The notes under the pieces were generated by a model. The model saw only the letters and a program-made list of their open reading frames with translations. It ran no database searches and had not been told where the DNA came from. Positions 6,658 through 14,712 of a stretch of DNA of 18,306 nucleotides are shown here, piece after piece. This stretch comes from an uncultured Christensenellaceae bacterium. GTDB taxonomy: Bacteria > Bacillota > Clostridia > Christensenellales > Borkfalkiaceae. Every line of letters starts with the position of its first letter. Position 1 is the stretch's first letter. The stretch spans positions 1 to 18,306 of the forward strand of contig CAJUPX010000028.1 of NCBI GenBank assembly GCA_910588685.1, written 5' to 3'. Position numbers and translations under genes: made by a program.

Positions 6658-6687
6658 AATATAAACTTTCCCCGCGCCGTTAAACAA
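6658..6687 (-). promoter_or_regulatory. Putative promoter of grpE-dnaK-dnaJ
   Basis: On the minus strand TTGTTT (6682-6687) and TATATT (6658-6663) are 18 bp apart. An inverted repeat TTTGTTTA/TAAACAAA (one arm at 6681-6688, the other at 6643-6650) frames this promoter. No CIRCE (TTAGCACTC-N9-GAGTGCTAA) is present here. The assignment is tentative because the region is generally AT-rich. Confidence 0.35.
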
Positions 6688-6701
6688 AATTTCCGCAAAA
6701 A

Positions 6702-6741
6702 TTTTTAAAAATTAAAAAATCCGGCGCAATTTTGCGCCGGA
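6702..6741 (-). terminator. Terminator of the P-type ATPase gene
   Basis: A perfect 10-bp GC-rich stem TCCGGCGCAA (6720-6729) pairs with 6732-6741 around a 2-base loop in DNA, wider in RNA. It is followed on the minus strand by a T-rich tract. It starts 5 bases after the ATPase stop and separates it from grpE. Confidence 0.85.
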
Positions 6742-6746
6742 CTGCC

Positions 6747-9332
6747 TTATTTTTTACGTTTTTTCTTTATATATAGCTTAAATACAATTTTATAAATTTC
6801 ACCGAGAACGATTATAGAAAGCGAGGAAGCCGCAACAAGCCCCCACTGCGCCACGCCGAGCGCAACTAACCCAAACGCCGATGACAGCGGACTTACACAC
6901 AGAATAACGTTCAGCGCCACGCCGAGCGCAACGGTAAGCAAAAGCATTTTATTCGACAGTGCGCCTTTGCCGAACACGCTGCCCTCCGTACGGACGTTAA
7001 ACGCCTGCAAAAGCTCCATAAAGGATATCGTCATAAACGTCACGGTTGTAGCCGCCTCGTTGCCCCAGAGGTTTAAAGAAATCATAAACACCGCTATTGT
7101 TACGGAGGCTATGAACACGCCCGACGACAGCATAACGCCTATTGAACGCTTGGAAAACAAACCTTTTTCCGCACGTTCGGGCGGACGCCCCATTAAATCG
7201 CAGTCGCTCTTTTCCATTCCCAGAGCGAGCACGGGCATACTGTCGGTTATGAGATTGAGCCATAAAAGCTGCGTTGACAGTAAAAAATTAAACCTGAACA
7301 AAAACAGCGAGGCTATGAGTATTGCCAGCACCTCGGCAAGGTTGGTGGAAACAAAAAAGCGTATAGTCTTTTTTATATTTTCGGAAAGTCTGCGCCCCTC
7401 GCGCACGGCTGAAACGATAGTTGCGAAATTGTCGTCTGATATGACCATATCGGACGCGCTTTTTGTAACGTCGGTACCCGAAATACCCATAGATATGCCT
7501 ATATCGGCGCTTTTTATGCTCGGCGCGTCGTTTATGCCGTCGCCGGTCATTGCAACAACGTGCCCCTTCTTCTGCAATGCGTTTACTATAATATTTTTGT
7601 GTTTGGGCGACACCCGCGCAAACACCCTGCACTTTTCTATAGCCGCGCCGCGCTTTGCCTTGGGAATTGCGTCTAATTCCGCACCGGTCATTACCTCGTC
7701 CATACTTTCGGCGATTCCCAGCTTTTTAGCTATCGAAAACGCCGTGCGCACGTGGTCGCCGGTTATCATTACGGTTGATACTCCAGCGCGTCTGCACTCG
7801 GCAACAGCCGCCTCCACGCCGTCCTTCAATCCGTCTTTCATTCCGCAAAGACCGGTGAATATGAGCTCGTTTTCAGCTATTTCCCCGCCGCAGGGCTTAT
7901 ATGCAAACCCTAAAACGCGCAGTCCGTCGTCCGACATCGCATTGTTTTTTTCGGTTATTTCCCGCCGTATATTTTCCGTAATCGGCTTTACTCCGTCCGC
8001 AGCGAGATATTTATTGCAGCGCCCTATTAAAATATCCGGCGCACCCTTGGTAAACTGCAACTTTTCGCCGCCGATATCCGCTGTTACGCTCATCATCTTT
8101 CTTTCGGAGTCGAACGGCAGTTCCCCGAGCCTGGTAAATTCAACGCCGTAATCGCATTCGTCGGCATATATCCTCAGCGCAATTTCGGTAGGGTCGCCCA
8201 GATACGCCCCTTTCTGCCCCTTTACGCCGTTACAAACGGACATACATTGCAGCAGTCTGTTTTTTGCCGCGTCCGAAAATATTTCAGTCTGCGTGACCTT
8301 TAATCTGTTCTGCGTGAGGGTGCCCGTTTTATCCGTACATATAACCGTGCAGCCGCCGAGCGTTTCCACCGATTTTAACTTGCGGATAATAACGCCCTTT
8401 TTGCTCATTTTCTGCACGCCCGTAGCCATTATTATTGTTACCACCGCGGGCAGCCCCTCCGGAATTGCGGCGACGGCAACGGCAACAGCCGTCATAAAAT
8501 TCTTTAAAAGTCCGTCGTCGCGCACAAACATTCCCACGCCGAAAATTATACAGGTTACGGCGAGTACAAACGCGGAAATTATTTTACCGAGCTTGTCAAG
8601 GCTGTTCTCCAAAGGAGTTTTTATTTTTTTGCCGCCTTTGAGCATATCGGCTATTTTTCCCATTTCCGTATTCATACCAACCGCGGTGACAACCGCCGAG
8701 CCGTTGCCGCTGACAATATAAGTAGAACCGAAAAGAGTATTTGTCATCCCGCCGAGCGAAACTTTATTGTCGCGTATGCGCTCTGTGCTCTTTTCCACGC
8801 TCACGCTCTCGCCGGTAAGAGCCGACTCGTCGCATTTTATGCCGTTGCTCTCTATAACGCGGCAGTCTGCGGGAACTACGTCGCCCTCTTCCAAAAGCAC
8901 TATATCCCCTATCGTAAGTTCTTCGCAGGGTATTACAAATTCCTTATCGCCCCGCCTTACCTTGCAGAACGAAGCCGACAGCTTTCTCAGATTTTCTATT
9001 GCTTTGTCCGCGCGGAACTGCTGCACCGTACCTACTACGGCGTTCATAAGAATAATAAAAAGTATTATAAAGGTATCGGTTAAATCGTTTCTGTCCTTAG
9101 AAAAAAACGCTATAATGCCCGACACGGCAGCTGCGGCAATGAGCAGCAAAGTCATCAAATCCTTGAACTGACTGAAAAAAAGCTTTAATATTCCCGCGCG
9201 TTTTTCGCTTTCTATAAGATTTTTTCCGCAGGACGACAGCCGCTTTGCAGCTTCCTCGGGCGATAAGCCGCTCCGGGAAGTTTTTAGTTTATTTAAAACC
9301 TGTCCGGCATCTTCAAAACAGTAATTATTCAT
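6747..9332 (-). CDS. Ca2+-transporting P-type ATPase (P2A family)
   Basis: The 861-residue membrane ATPase very probably exports Ca2+. Order of parts: cation-ATPase N-terminal domain (1-60); two membrane helices; actuator domain with TGES (173-176); M4 with PEGLP (291-295); phosphorylation site DKTGTLT (Asp 334); nucleotide-binding KGAP (429-432); MITGDH (523-528); TGDGINDAP (596-604); and six C-terminal helices. Cation ligands known from SERCA are kept: Glu in PEGL (M4), N and E in STNLAEV (M5), and N693/T696/D697 in NLITD (M6). These point to the P2A class rather than Na+/K+ or Mg2+ pumps. GGGAGG lies 6 bases before ATG. It is a single-gene unit between its own terminator and that of glf. 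Mn2+ transport is an alternative. Confidence 0.93.
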   Translation of the reverse strand: MNNYCFEDAGQVLNKLKTSRSGLSPEEAAKRLSSCGKNLIESEKRAGILKLFFSQFKDLMTLLLIAAAAVSGIIAFFSKDRNDLTDTFIILFIILMNAVVGTVQQFRADKAIENLRKLSASFCKVRRGDKEFVIPCEELTIGDIVLLEEGDVVPADCRVIESNGIKCDESALTGESVSVEKSTERIRDNKVSLGGMTNTLFGSTYIVSGNGSAVVTAVGMNTEMGKIADMLKGGKKIKTPLENSLDKLGKIISAFVLAVTCIIFGVGMFVRDDGLLKNFMTAVAVAVAAIPEGLPAVVTIIMATGVQKMSKKGVIIRKLKSVETLGGCTVICTDKTGTLTQNRLKVTQTEIFSDAAKNRLLQCMSVCNGVKGQKGAYLGDPTEIALRIYADECDYGVEFTRLGELPFDSERKMMSVTADIGGEKLQFTKGAPDILIGRCNKYLAADGVKPITENIRREITEKNNAMSDDGLRVLGFAYKPCGGEIAENELIFTGLCGMKDGLKDGVEAAVAECRRAGVSTVMITGDHVRTAFSIAKKLGIAESMDEVMTGAELDAIPKAKRGAAIEKCRVFARVSPKHKNIIVNALQKKGHVVAMTGDGINDAPSIKSADIGISMGISGTDVTKSASDMVISDDNFATIVSAVREGRRLSENIKKTIRFFVSTNLAEVLAILIASLFLFRFNFLLSTQLLWLNLITDSMPVLALGMEKSDCDLMGRPPERAEKGLFSKRSIGVMLSSGVFIASVTIAVFMISLNLWGNEAATTVTFMTISFMELLQAFNVRTEGSVFGKGALSNKMLLLTVALGVALNVILCVSPLSSAFGLVALGVAQWGLVAASSLSIIVLGEIYKIVFKLYIKKKRKK

Positions 9333-9429
9333 AACCGCCTCCCAAACCCCGCAAACCGCCGACGGTTAACACCGCCCGGACAAACTACGGATACTCTATA
9401 AGTTATTCATAAAACAAAGCGGATATGAT

Positions 9430-9458
9430 AAAAAAGAGGACGGTTTCACGCCGCCCTC
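9430..9458 (-). terminator. Terminator downstream of glf
   Basis: On the minus strand GAGGGCGG (9451-9458) pairs with CCGTCCTC (9436-9443), with one G-U pair, around a 7-base loop, and is followed by TTTTTT. It ends the iscS-iscU-glf unit. The rest of the 9333-9464 gap must contain the ATPase promoter, but I see no convincing -35/-10 pair. Confidence 0.8.
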
Positions 9459-9464
9459 AGCTAA

Positions 9465-10565
9465 TTATACAGTTTTTATAAATTCAAGAGCCGCCGTTAT
9501 AGTATCGTCCATATCGTAATACTTGTAGCTGCCGAGCCTGCCGCCGAAATAAACGCTCTTTTCGTTTTCTGCAAGCTCTTTATATTTTTCGTACAGCGCC
9601 GCGTTTTTACCGTCGTTAACGGGATAAAACGGCTCGTCGCCTTTACTCCATTCAGACGGATATTCGCGTGTTATAACAGTTTTAGGCTGCGTTCCGAACT
9701 CGAAATGCTTATGCTCTATAATGCGCGTATAAGGCACGTCGTCCTGCGTATAGTTGACAACCGCGTTCCCCTGGTAATTTTCTTTATCGAGCGTTTGGTT
9801 CTCGAACCGGAGCGTTCTGTACTGCAGTTCGCCGTGACGGAAATTAAAGTACGCGTCTATCGCGCCCGTATAAATAACCTTGTCCGCAAGCGCTTTGAAC
9901 TCCTCTTTTTCAGCCAGGAAATCACAGTTGAGTTTTACTTCCGAGCCGCCGAGCATTTTTTCGATAATGCCGGTATATCCACCGACGGGAATGCCCTGGT
10001 AACGGTCGTTAAAATAATTATTGTCAAACGTATATCTTACCGGAAGCCGCTTAATTATATCTGCGGGCAGCTCCGTGCACTTTCTGCCCCACTGCTTTTC
10101 GGTATAACCCTTTACAAGTTTTTCGTAAACCGTTCTGCCGACAAGATTTATCGCCTGCTCCTCAAGGTTTCCGGGGCGCTCCTTATAGTCCCTGCCTATC
10201 TCTTCGGCAATTCGCGAGCGCGCGTCGTCGGGTGTAAACACGTCGTCCCACAGCTTTGTAAAAGTATTCATATTGAACGGCAGATTATACAGCTCGTTTT
10301 TATACCGCGCAACCGGACAGTTTATATAATTGTTGAATTCGGCAAAGCCGTTTACATATTCCCATATTTCCCTGTCCGAGGTGTGGAAAATATGCGCGCC
10401 GTACTTATGTACGTTTATGCCCTCTACCGGCTCCGTATATATATTGCCGCCTATATGCGCCCGCTTTTCGAGAACAAGGCAGCTATAACCTTTTTTATTC
10501 AGCTCGTACGCGCAGACCGCGCCGTAAAGCCCGCTGCCCACTATCAAAAAATCGTATCTTTTCAA
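9465..10565 (-). CDS. glf: UDP-galactopyranose mutase
   Basis: The 366-residue flavoenzyme interconverts UDP-galactopyranose and UDP-galactofuranose, the Galf donor for surface glycans. The N-terminal FAD-binding Rossmann motif is GSGLYG (10-15) with the Glu of VLEKR at the end of the second strand. HIGGNIYTE and VHKYGAHIFHTS are family signatures around the flavin, followed by YNLPFNMNTF and the C-terminal YFGGRLGSYKYYDMDDTI, which closes the FAD site. Length is typical. The start is TTG at 10565, supported by GAGGA 7 bases upstream; no better ATG exists. It lies 36 bases after iscU without a terminator between, so it is probably co-transcribed. UDP-Gal can come from the nearby gal operon. 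Confidence 0.95.
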   Translation of the reverse strand: MKRYDFLIVGSGLYGAVCAYELNKKGYSCLVLEKRAHIGGNIYTEPVEGINVHKYGAHIFHTSDREIWEYVNGFAEFNNYINCPVARYKNELYNLPFNMNTFTKLWDDVFTPDDARSRIAEEIGRDYKERPGNLEEQAINLVGRTVYEKLVKGYTEKQWGRKCTELPADIIKRLPVRYTFDNNYFNDRYQGIPVGGYTGIIEKMLGGSEVKLNCDFLAEKEEFKALADKVIYTGAIDAYFNFRHGELQYRTLRFENQTLDKENYQGNAVVNYTQDDVPYTRIIEHKHFEFGTQPKTVITREYPSEWSKGDEPFYPVNDGKNAALYEKYKELAENEKSVYFGGRLGSYKYYDMDDTITAALEFIKTV

Positions 10566-10601
10566 ATTATTTTCCTCGGCTTTTTAAAGCATATTCCGCT
10601 G

Positions 10602-11045
10602 TCAATCGACTTCTGCGGGGTGTTCCTCTTCCTCGTCGTGCGGGTCGGGGAAATCAGCTTTGTTATAAGCTATTCCGTTTTTATCGTAATAGTTTTTTAT
10701 CGCCGCGCGTATAGCCTCCTCGGCAAGCACCGAGCAGTGCATTTTATGAGCGGGCAAACCGTCCAGCGCCTCTGCAACCGCCTTATTAGTAAGCTCCAAC
10801 GCCTGAGAAATCGGCTTGCCTTTTATAAGCTCCGTAGCCATAGACGACGATGCAATCGCGCTGCCGCATCCGAACGTGTTGAATTTTACGTCCACGATAA
10901 CATTGTCTTTTATTTTAAGATAAATCTTCATTATGTCGCCGCATTTGGCGTTGCCAACTTCACCTATACCGTCGGCGTCATCGATTTTGCCGACGTTCCT
11001 TGGATTTGTGAAATGGTCCATAACCTTTTCGCTGTATAATGCCAT
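10602..11045 (-). CDS. iscU: IscU/NifU-type iron-sulfur cluster scaffold
   Basis: The 147-residue scaffold receives sulfur from IscS and assembles [2Fe-2S]/[4Fe-4S] clusters. Conserved ligands are visible: Cys35 and Asp37 in NAKCGD, Cys60 in TFGCGSA, and His103/Cys104 in KMHCSV. It begins with YSEKVMDHFTNPRNVG, the standard IscU N-terminus, and ends in an acidic tail (DEEEEHP). The tail lacks the C-terminal domain of full NifU, and the protein lacks the SufU insertion. AAAGGAG lies 7 bases before ATG. It follows iscS, but the spacer is an unusually long 258 bases with repeats. Confidence 0.95.
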   Translation of the reverse strand: MALYSEKVMDHFTNPRNVGKIDDADGIGEVGNAKCGDIMKIYLKIKDNVIVDVKFNTFGCGSAIASSSMATELIKGKPISQALELTNKAVAEALDGLPAHKMHCSVLAEEAIRAAIKNYYDKNGIAYNKADFPDPHDEEEEHPAEVD

Positions 11046-11048
11046 AAA

Positions 11049-11273
11049 ATAACTCCTTTCGTAAATTTTTATTGCAGTGACAATAAAAATTTTACGATTT
11101 CAGAGGCTCTGCCTCTCTTGCGCAAATTTTTAAGGGCTCTGCATTATTTAATTTGCGCAATTCACGTCGCTGAGGTGCAGGTTTGCACAAATTGTGTTGC
11201 GCTGCGCAAAAACGTGGTTTTGCTTGCGCCGTTTATTTATAACTTTTTTCGTAAATTTTAATTGCAGTGATAA
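11049..11273. repeat. Duplicated 35-base segment and hairpins in the iscS-iscU spacer
   Basis: The 258-base gap 11046-11303 has no gene. A 35-base segment occurs at 11049-11083 and again at 11239-11273, 190 bp apart, with four mismatches; its best-kept part is TCGTAAATTTT-A/T-ATTGCAGTGA. The first copy forms a hairpin: 11060-11074 pairs with 11081-11096 around CAGTGA. Between the copies are AGAGGC-TCT-GCCTCT (11102-11116), an 11-bp inverted repeat TTGCGCAAATT/AATTTGCGCAA (11118-11128, 11150-11160) and the small palindrome AAGCG-TTC-CGCTT (11272-11284). The copy next to iscU includes its ribosome binding site. Confidence 0.65.
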
Positions 11274-11303
11274 GCGTTCCGCTTAACTAATATATCTTTA
11301 TAT

Positions 11304-12500
11304 TTAAATTAAGTGCGGGCGCAAACCTTTTTCAAGCTCTTCCCACACGGGAGAAATATTACGAAGATATTCCACAACCTTGGGTACTTCTTTTATTATA
11401 TAATCGATTTCACTACCGTCGTTATACTCAGATAAACTCAGCCTTAACGAGCCGTGAGCCACCTCGTGGGGAAGCCCGAGCGACAGTAAAACGTGCGAGG
11501 GGTCGAGCGAACCCGAAGTGCAAGCTGAACCGGACGAAGCGCATATGCCCTTTGCGTCTAACAGCAGCAAAAGGCTCTCTCCCTCTATGCCCTCGAAACA
11601 AATATTCACGTTTCCCGGCAAACGCGCGTTTCTGTCGCCGTTGAGTCTGGAATGCGGCACTTTAAGCAGCCCGTCAATGAGCCTGTCCCTCAGCTTTATT
11701 TCTTTTTCAGCGTTCTTTTGCATATTGAGACAAGCTTCTTCCAACGCCGCCGCCATAGCACATATTCCTCCGACGTTTTCGGTGCCTGCGCGCCTGCCGC
11801 GCTCCTGCGCACCGCCCTCCACAAAGGTATTTAGCGGCAATCCGCGTTTGCAGTAAACCGCGCCCACGCCCTTTGGCCCGTGAAATTTATGCCCGGAAAT
11901 ACTGAGCATATCTATATTCTGCGCCTTTACGTCCACCGGAATATGTCCCGCAGCCTGCACAGCGTCGGTATGGAATACCACTCCGTTTTTTCTGCAAACC
12001 GCGCCGATTTCGGCAATCGGCTGAATAGTGCCGACCTCGTTATTAGCAAACATCACGGTCACAAGCGCGGTATCTGGGCGTATCGCCTTTTCCACTTCGT
12101 CCGCGGTAATCAGTCCGTTGGAGTGCACGTCGAGATAAGTAACCTCAAACCCCTCTTTTTCAAGCTTTTTGAGGGTATGCAATACCGCGTGATGCTCAAA
12201 CGCCGTGGAAATAATATGTTTTTTCCCCTTGCGCGAGCCGTTAACAGCCGCCGAACGTATTGCCTGGTTGTCCGCCTCGCTGCCGCCCGACGTAAAATAA
12301 ATTTCCCTCGGCTCGCAGTTAAGGCATTTAGCCACCCTTTCCCGCGCGCCTTCCAAAGCCTCTTTTGCTATCTGTCCAACCGTATGAAGCGACGAGGGAT
12401 TTCCGTAAACTCCGCTTAAATACGGCAGCATAGCGTTTACCGCCGTTTGACTCATTGCCGTAGTCGCGGCATTGTCCACATAAATAACTTTCTTTTCCAA
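11304..12500 (-). CDS. iscS: Cysteine desulfurase, IscS/NifS type
   Basis: This 398-residue PLP enzyme converts cysteine to alanine and passes the persulfide sulfur to IscU (and possibly tRNA thiolation enzymes). Seen in the sequence: VDNAATT near the N-terminus, SGGSEADN (71-78), EHH with His104 stacking on PLP, Asp179 in HTDA, the PLP lysine K205 in SGHKFHGPKG, RAGTEN (237-242) and the catalytic Cys327 in SSGSACTSGS. All expected residues are present. The start is TTG at 12500 with AGGA 9 bases upstream; that AGGA lies in an operator-like half-site. It is the first gene of iscS-iscU(-glf). No iscR-like gene is in the window. Confidence 0.95.
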   Translation of the reverse strand: MEKKVIYVDNAATTAMSQTAVNAMLPYLSGVYGNPSSLHTVGQIAKEALEGARERVAKCLNCEPREIYFTSGGSEADNQAIRSAAVNGSRKGKKHIISTAFEHHAVLHTLKKLEKEGFEVTYLDVHSNGLITADEVEKAIRPDTALVTVMFANNEVGTIQPIAEIGAVCRKNGVVFHTDAVQAAGHIPVDVKAQNIDMLSISGHKFHGPKGVGAVYCKRGLPLNTFVEGGAQERGRRAGTENVGGICAMAAALEEACLNMQKNAEKEIKLRDRLIDGLLKVPHSRLNGDRNARLPGNVNICFEGIEGESLLLLLDAKGICASSGSACTSGSLDPSHVLLSLGLPHEVAHGSLRLSLSEYNDGSEIDYIIKEVPKVVEYLRNISPVWEELEKGLRPHLI

Positions 12501-12504
12501 GCTG

Positions 12505-12571
12505 TTAATTCCTATTCAATAAGTATGGTTAAATTATAATTAATAATTCCTACTTTGTCAATAGGAATTAA
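12505..12571. promoter_or_regulatory. Operator-like inverted repeat over the iscS promoter
   Basis: TAATTCCTA (12544-12552), nine bases, then TAGGAATTA (12562-12570) form a perfect 9-9-9 inverted repeat covering the -35 box. A third half-site, TTAATTCCTATT (12505-12516), overlaps the ribosome binding site and is a 12-base inverted match to 12560-12571. The ATTCC...GGAAT symmetry and the gene context fit an Rrf2-family repressor (IscR- or CymR-like). That identity is inference. Confidence 0.6.
12533..12561 (-). promoter_or_regulatory. Consensus promoter of iscS-iscU
   Basis: On the minus strand TTGACA (12556-12561) and TATAAT (12533-12538) are exactly 17 bp apart, a perfect vegetative promoter about 35 bases upstream of the TTG start. 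The -35 box is inside the inverted repeat 12544-12570. Confidence 0.85.
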
Positions 12572-12630
12572 GCTTATTTCAAAAATTTTTATTACTAGGT
12601 TAGGCTGCGTTGTTTTATGTGTATAAAAAA

Positions 12631-12662
12631 AGTCTGTTCGCAAAAGCGAACAGGCTTTTTTG
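12631..12662. terminator. Terminator downstream of galM
   Basis: AGTCTGTTCGC (12631-12641) pairs with GCGAACAGGCT (12646-12656), 10 Watson-Crick pairs plus one imperfect pair, around AAAA. T runs lie on both sides (TTTTTT at 12656-12661, and T's on the minus strand from 12630 down), so it serves the gal operon on minus and is potentially bidirectional. Confidence 0.8.
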
Positions 12663-12679
12663 ACATTCTATTTAAGCCG

Positions 12680-13669
12680 TTACATACTGAATTGCAATTT
12701 CATATAAAAGGCTGCATTTTCACCCTTTTTTAATACGGGTTTTTCAAAACCGTCCGTATTTATTGCGTTAGGGCAGAACTGCGGTTCCAAACAAAAACCG
12801 CCCCACCTATCGTAATATCCGTTTTTACCCTTACATTTACCCATAGAGCCGCCCGTATATAGCTGCACGCAGGGCAAATTTGTATATAAATCCATTTTAA
12901 TGCCGGTCTTGTTACTCTTTGCGTGAGCCGCGTATTCGCCGTTTAAAATAAAATTATGGTCGTAACCGCCCGTAGCCTGAAGTTCGCTTTTGCCGTAATC
13001 CCTGCCGATTTCTTTCATTTCCCCGAAATCGAACGCCGTACCGTTTACAGCCGCTTTTTCTCCGGTGGGGATAAGCCCTGCGTCAACCGGAGTGTAATAT
13101 GCCGCGTTGAGTTTAAGCAAGTTGCTTAAACAGTCGCCGTTACCCTCGCCGTCAAGATTGAAATAAGTATGGTTTGTAGGACACCAAAGCGTATCTTTAT
13201 CGCTTTCGGCTGAAAACTCAATTTTAAGCGCGGCGTTTTCAACGGTAAAAGTAACCTTGAAGCGCAGCGTTCCGGGATATCGCTCTTCGCCGTCCGCGCT
13301 GATATACTGCATAGTCACGCAAGATTCCGAGCACTTCAAAACTTCAAAAAACTTTTTGTCGAATCCCAAATTCCCGCCGTGCAGATGGTTTTCTCCGTTG
13401 TTTTGATTGAGAAAATACGGTCTGCCGTTTAAAATAAATCTTCCGCCCGCAATTCTGTTTGCCACGCGCCCGATTGTCGCGCCCGCATAAGTCCCGCTTT
13501 TCTCGTAGTCGCCAACCGAATTAAACCCGAGCGCAACGTCAACGCCGTTAAAACGTATCGCATTAATACGCGCTCCGCAGTCGCATATATCAACTTCAAG
13601 CCCTCCGTCCGCAATAGTATACATATATACGTTACGGGCGTTTATCTTATCGTATATTTTTCCTGTCAT
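12680..13669 (-). CDS. galM: Aldose 1-epimerase (mutarotase)
   Basis: This 329-residue cytoplasmic enzyme interconverts beta- and alpha-galactose, providing the alpha anomer for galactokinase. Family marks: ATIGRVANRIAGGRF near residue 65, NHLHGGNLGFDKKFF (substrate-binding His), CPTNHTYFNLDGEG (catalytic His in the centre), GYDHNFIL and the C-terminal GGFCLEPQFCPNAIN, whose Glu is the expected general base. Length is normal. It is the last gene of galT-galK-galE-galM, 16 bases after galE, with a modest Shine-Dalgarno (CAGG about 7 bases before ATG), and is followed by a terminator. Confidence 0.95.
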   Translation of the reverse strand: MTGKIYDKINARNVYMYTIADGGLEVDICDCGARINAIRFNGVDVALGFNSVGDYEKSGTYAGATIGRVANRIAGGRFILNGRPYFLNQNNGENHLHGGNLGFDKKFFEVLKCSESCVTMQYISADGEERYPGTLRFKVTFTVENAALKIEFSAESDKDTLWCPTNHTYFNLDGEGNGDCLSNLLKLNAAYYTPVDAGLIPTGEKAAVNGTAFDFGEMKEIGRDYGKSELQATGGYDHNFILNGEYAAHAKSNKTGIKMDLYTNLPCVQLYTGGSMGKCKGKNGYYDRWGGFCLEPQFCPNAINTDGFEKPVLKKGENAAFYMKLQFSM

Positions 13670-13685
13670 TTAAAAACCTGTAAAA

Positions 13686-14699
13686 TTAATCCTTGTATCC
13701 GTTGGGGTTTTTCTTCTGCCAATTCCAGAGCGAAGCGCACATTTCGTCTATGCCGAGCTCCGCCTGCCAGCCGAGCTCTTTTTTAGCCTTGCCCGCGTCG
13801 GCATAACAGGTTGCAATATCCCCCGCTCTGCGCGGTTTTATGCTGTATGCAAGCGGATGTCCGCACGCCTTTTCAAACGCGCGGATTACGTCGAGCACCG
13901 AATAGCCTATTCCCGTGCCGAGGTTATAGGTATAAACGCCCGGTTTTGCAACTTTATCTATAGCCGCAACGTGTCCTTTGGCAAGGTCGACAACGTGGAT
14001 ATAGTCGCGCACGCCCGTGCCGTCGTGGGTGGGATAGTCATTGCCGAAAACGCCCACTTCTTTGAGCTCGCCTATCGCAACCTTGGCGATATACGGCGTA
14101 AGATTGTTGGGAATACCTTTCGGGTCTTCGCCGATAAGACCGCTGCTATGCGCTCCGACCGGATTGAAATATCTTAAAAGCACAACCGTCCACGCGTCGT
14201 CCGATTTATAAATATCGGTGAGCATAATTTCCTGGAAATACTTGCTCGTGCCGTAGGGGTTTGTTGTTCCGCCCGTTTTGCAGGTTTCGGTAAGCGGCAG
14301 CACCTCGGGGTCGCCGTAAACGGTTGCCGACGACGAGAATACAATTTTTTTACAGCCGTGGGCGCGCATTTTTTCGGTTAAAACAAGCGTGCCGTAAAGG
14401 TTATTGTTGTAATACTCTATAGGCTTTGCGCAGCTCTCGCCAACGGCTTTAAGCCCCGCAAAATGGATTACCCAGTCAATCTTGTGCTCGGTAAAAATTT
14501 TGTCGAGCAGCGCTCCGTCGCGCACGTCGCCCGTATAGAGAGTTACCGGCTTGCCGGTTATTTTTTTAACCCTTTCAATGCTTTTAGGCGACGAATTGTC
14601 AAAGTTGTCTATTACAACAACTTCGTATCCTTTGTTCAACAGCTCAACGCAGGTGTGCGAGCCTATATAACCCGCGCCTCCGGTGACTAAAATTTTCAT
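13686..14699 (-). CDS. galE: UDP-glucose 4-epimerase
   Basis: This 337-residue short-chain dehydrogenase-type epimerase interconverts UDP-galactose and UDP-glucose with tightly bound NAD. The Rossmann motif is GGAGYIGSH (7-15), the sugar-contact strand IDNFDNSS is near 30, and the catalytic triad is Ser124 (FSSSATVYG) with Tyr149 and Lys153 (YGTSKYF). RYFNPVGAH and the C-terminal GDIATCYAD/ELGWQAE are typical of GalE. The Shine-Dalgarno AAGGAG lies 6 bases before ATG and only 13 bases after the galK stop, so it is clearly in the operon. Its product UDP-Gal is also the Glf substrate. Confidence 0.97.
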   Translation of the reverse strand: MKILVTGGAGYIGSHTCVELLNKGYEVVVIDNFDNSSPKSIERVKKITGKPVTLYTGDVRDGALLDKIFTEHKIDWVIHFAGLKAVGESCAKPIEYYNNNLYGTLVLTEKMRAHGCKKIVFSSSATVYGDPEVLPLTETCKTGGTTNPYGTSKYFQEIMLTDIYKSDDAWTVVLLRYFNPVGAHSSGLIGEDPKGIPNNLTPYIAKVAIGELKEVGVFGNDYPTHDGTGVRDYIHVVDLAKGHVAAIDKVAKPGVYTYNLGTGIGYSVLDVIRAFEKACGHPLAYSIKPRRAGDIATCYADAGKAKKELGWQAELGIDEMCASLWNWQKKNPNGYKD

Positions 14700-14712
14700 A
14701 GTATTCTCCTTA

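Noticed and set aside
6967..8151. Long plus-strand open frame opposite the P-type ATPase gene
   Set aside because: It is antisense to a clear ATPase with all motifs, has no recognisable domain or ribosome binding site, and is Ser/Pro/Ile-rich as expected for the complement of a coding frame.
9705..11039. 444-codon plus-strand open frame across glf and iscU
   Set aside because: It spans two well-supported minus-strand genes and their spacer. Its composition (Arg/Val/Tyr-rich, no motif) is that of a shadow frame.
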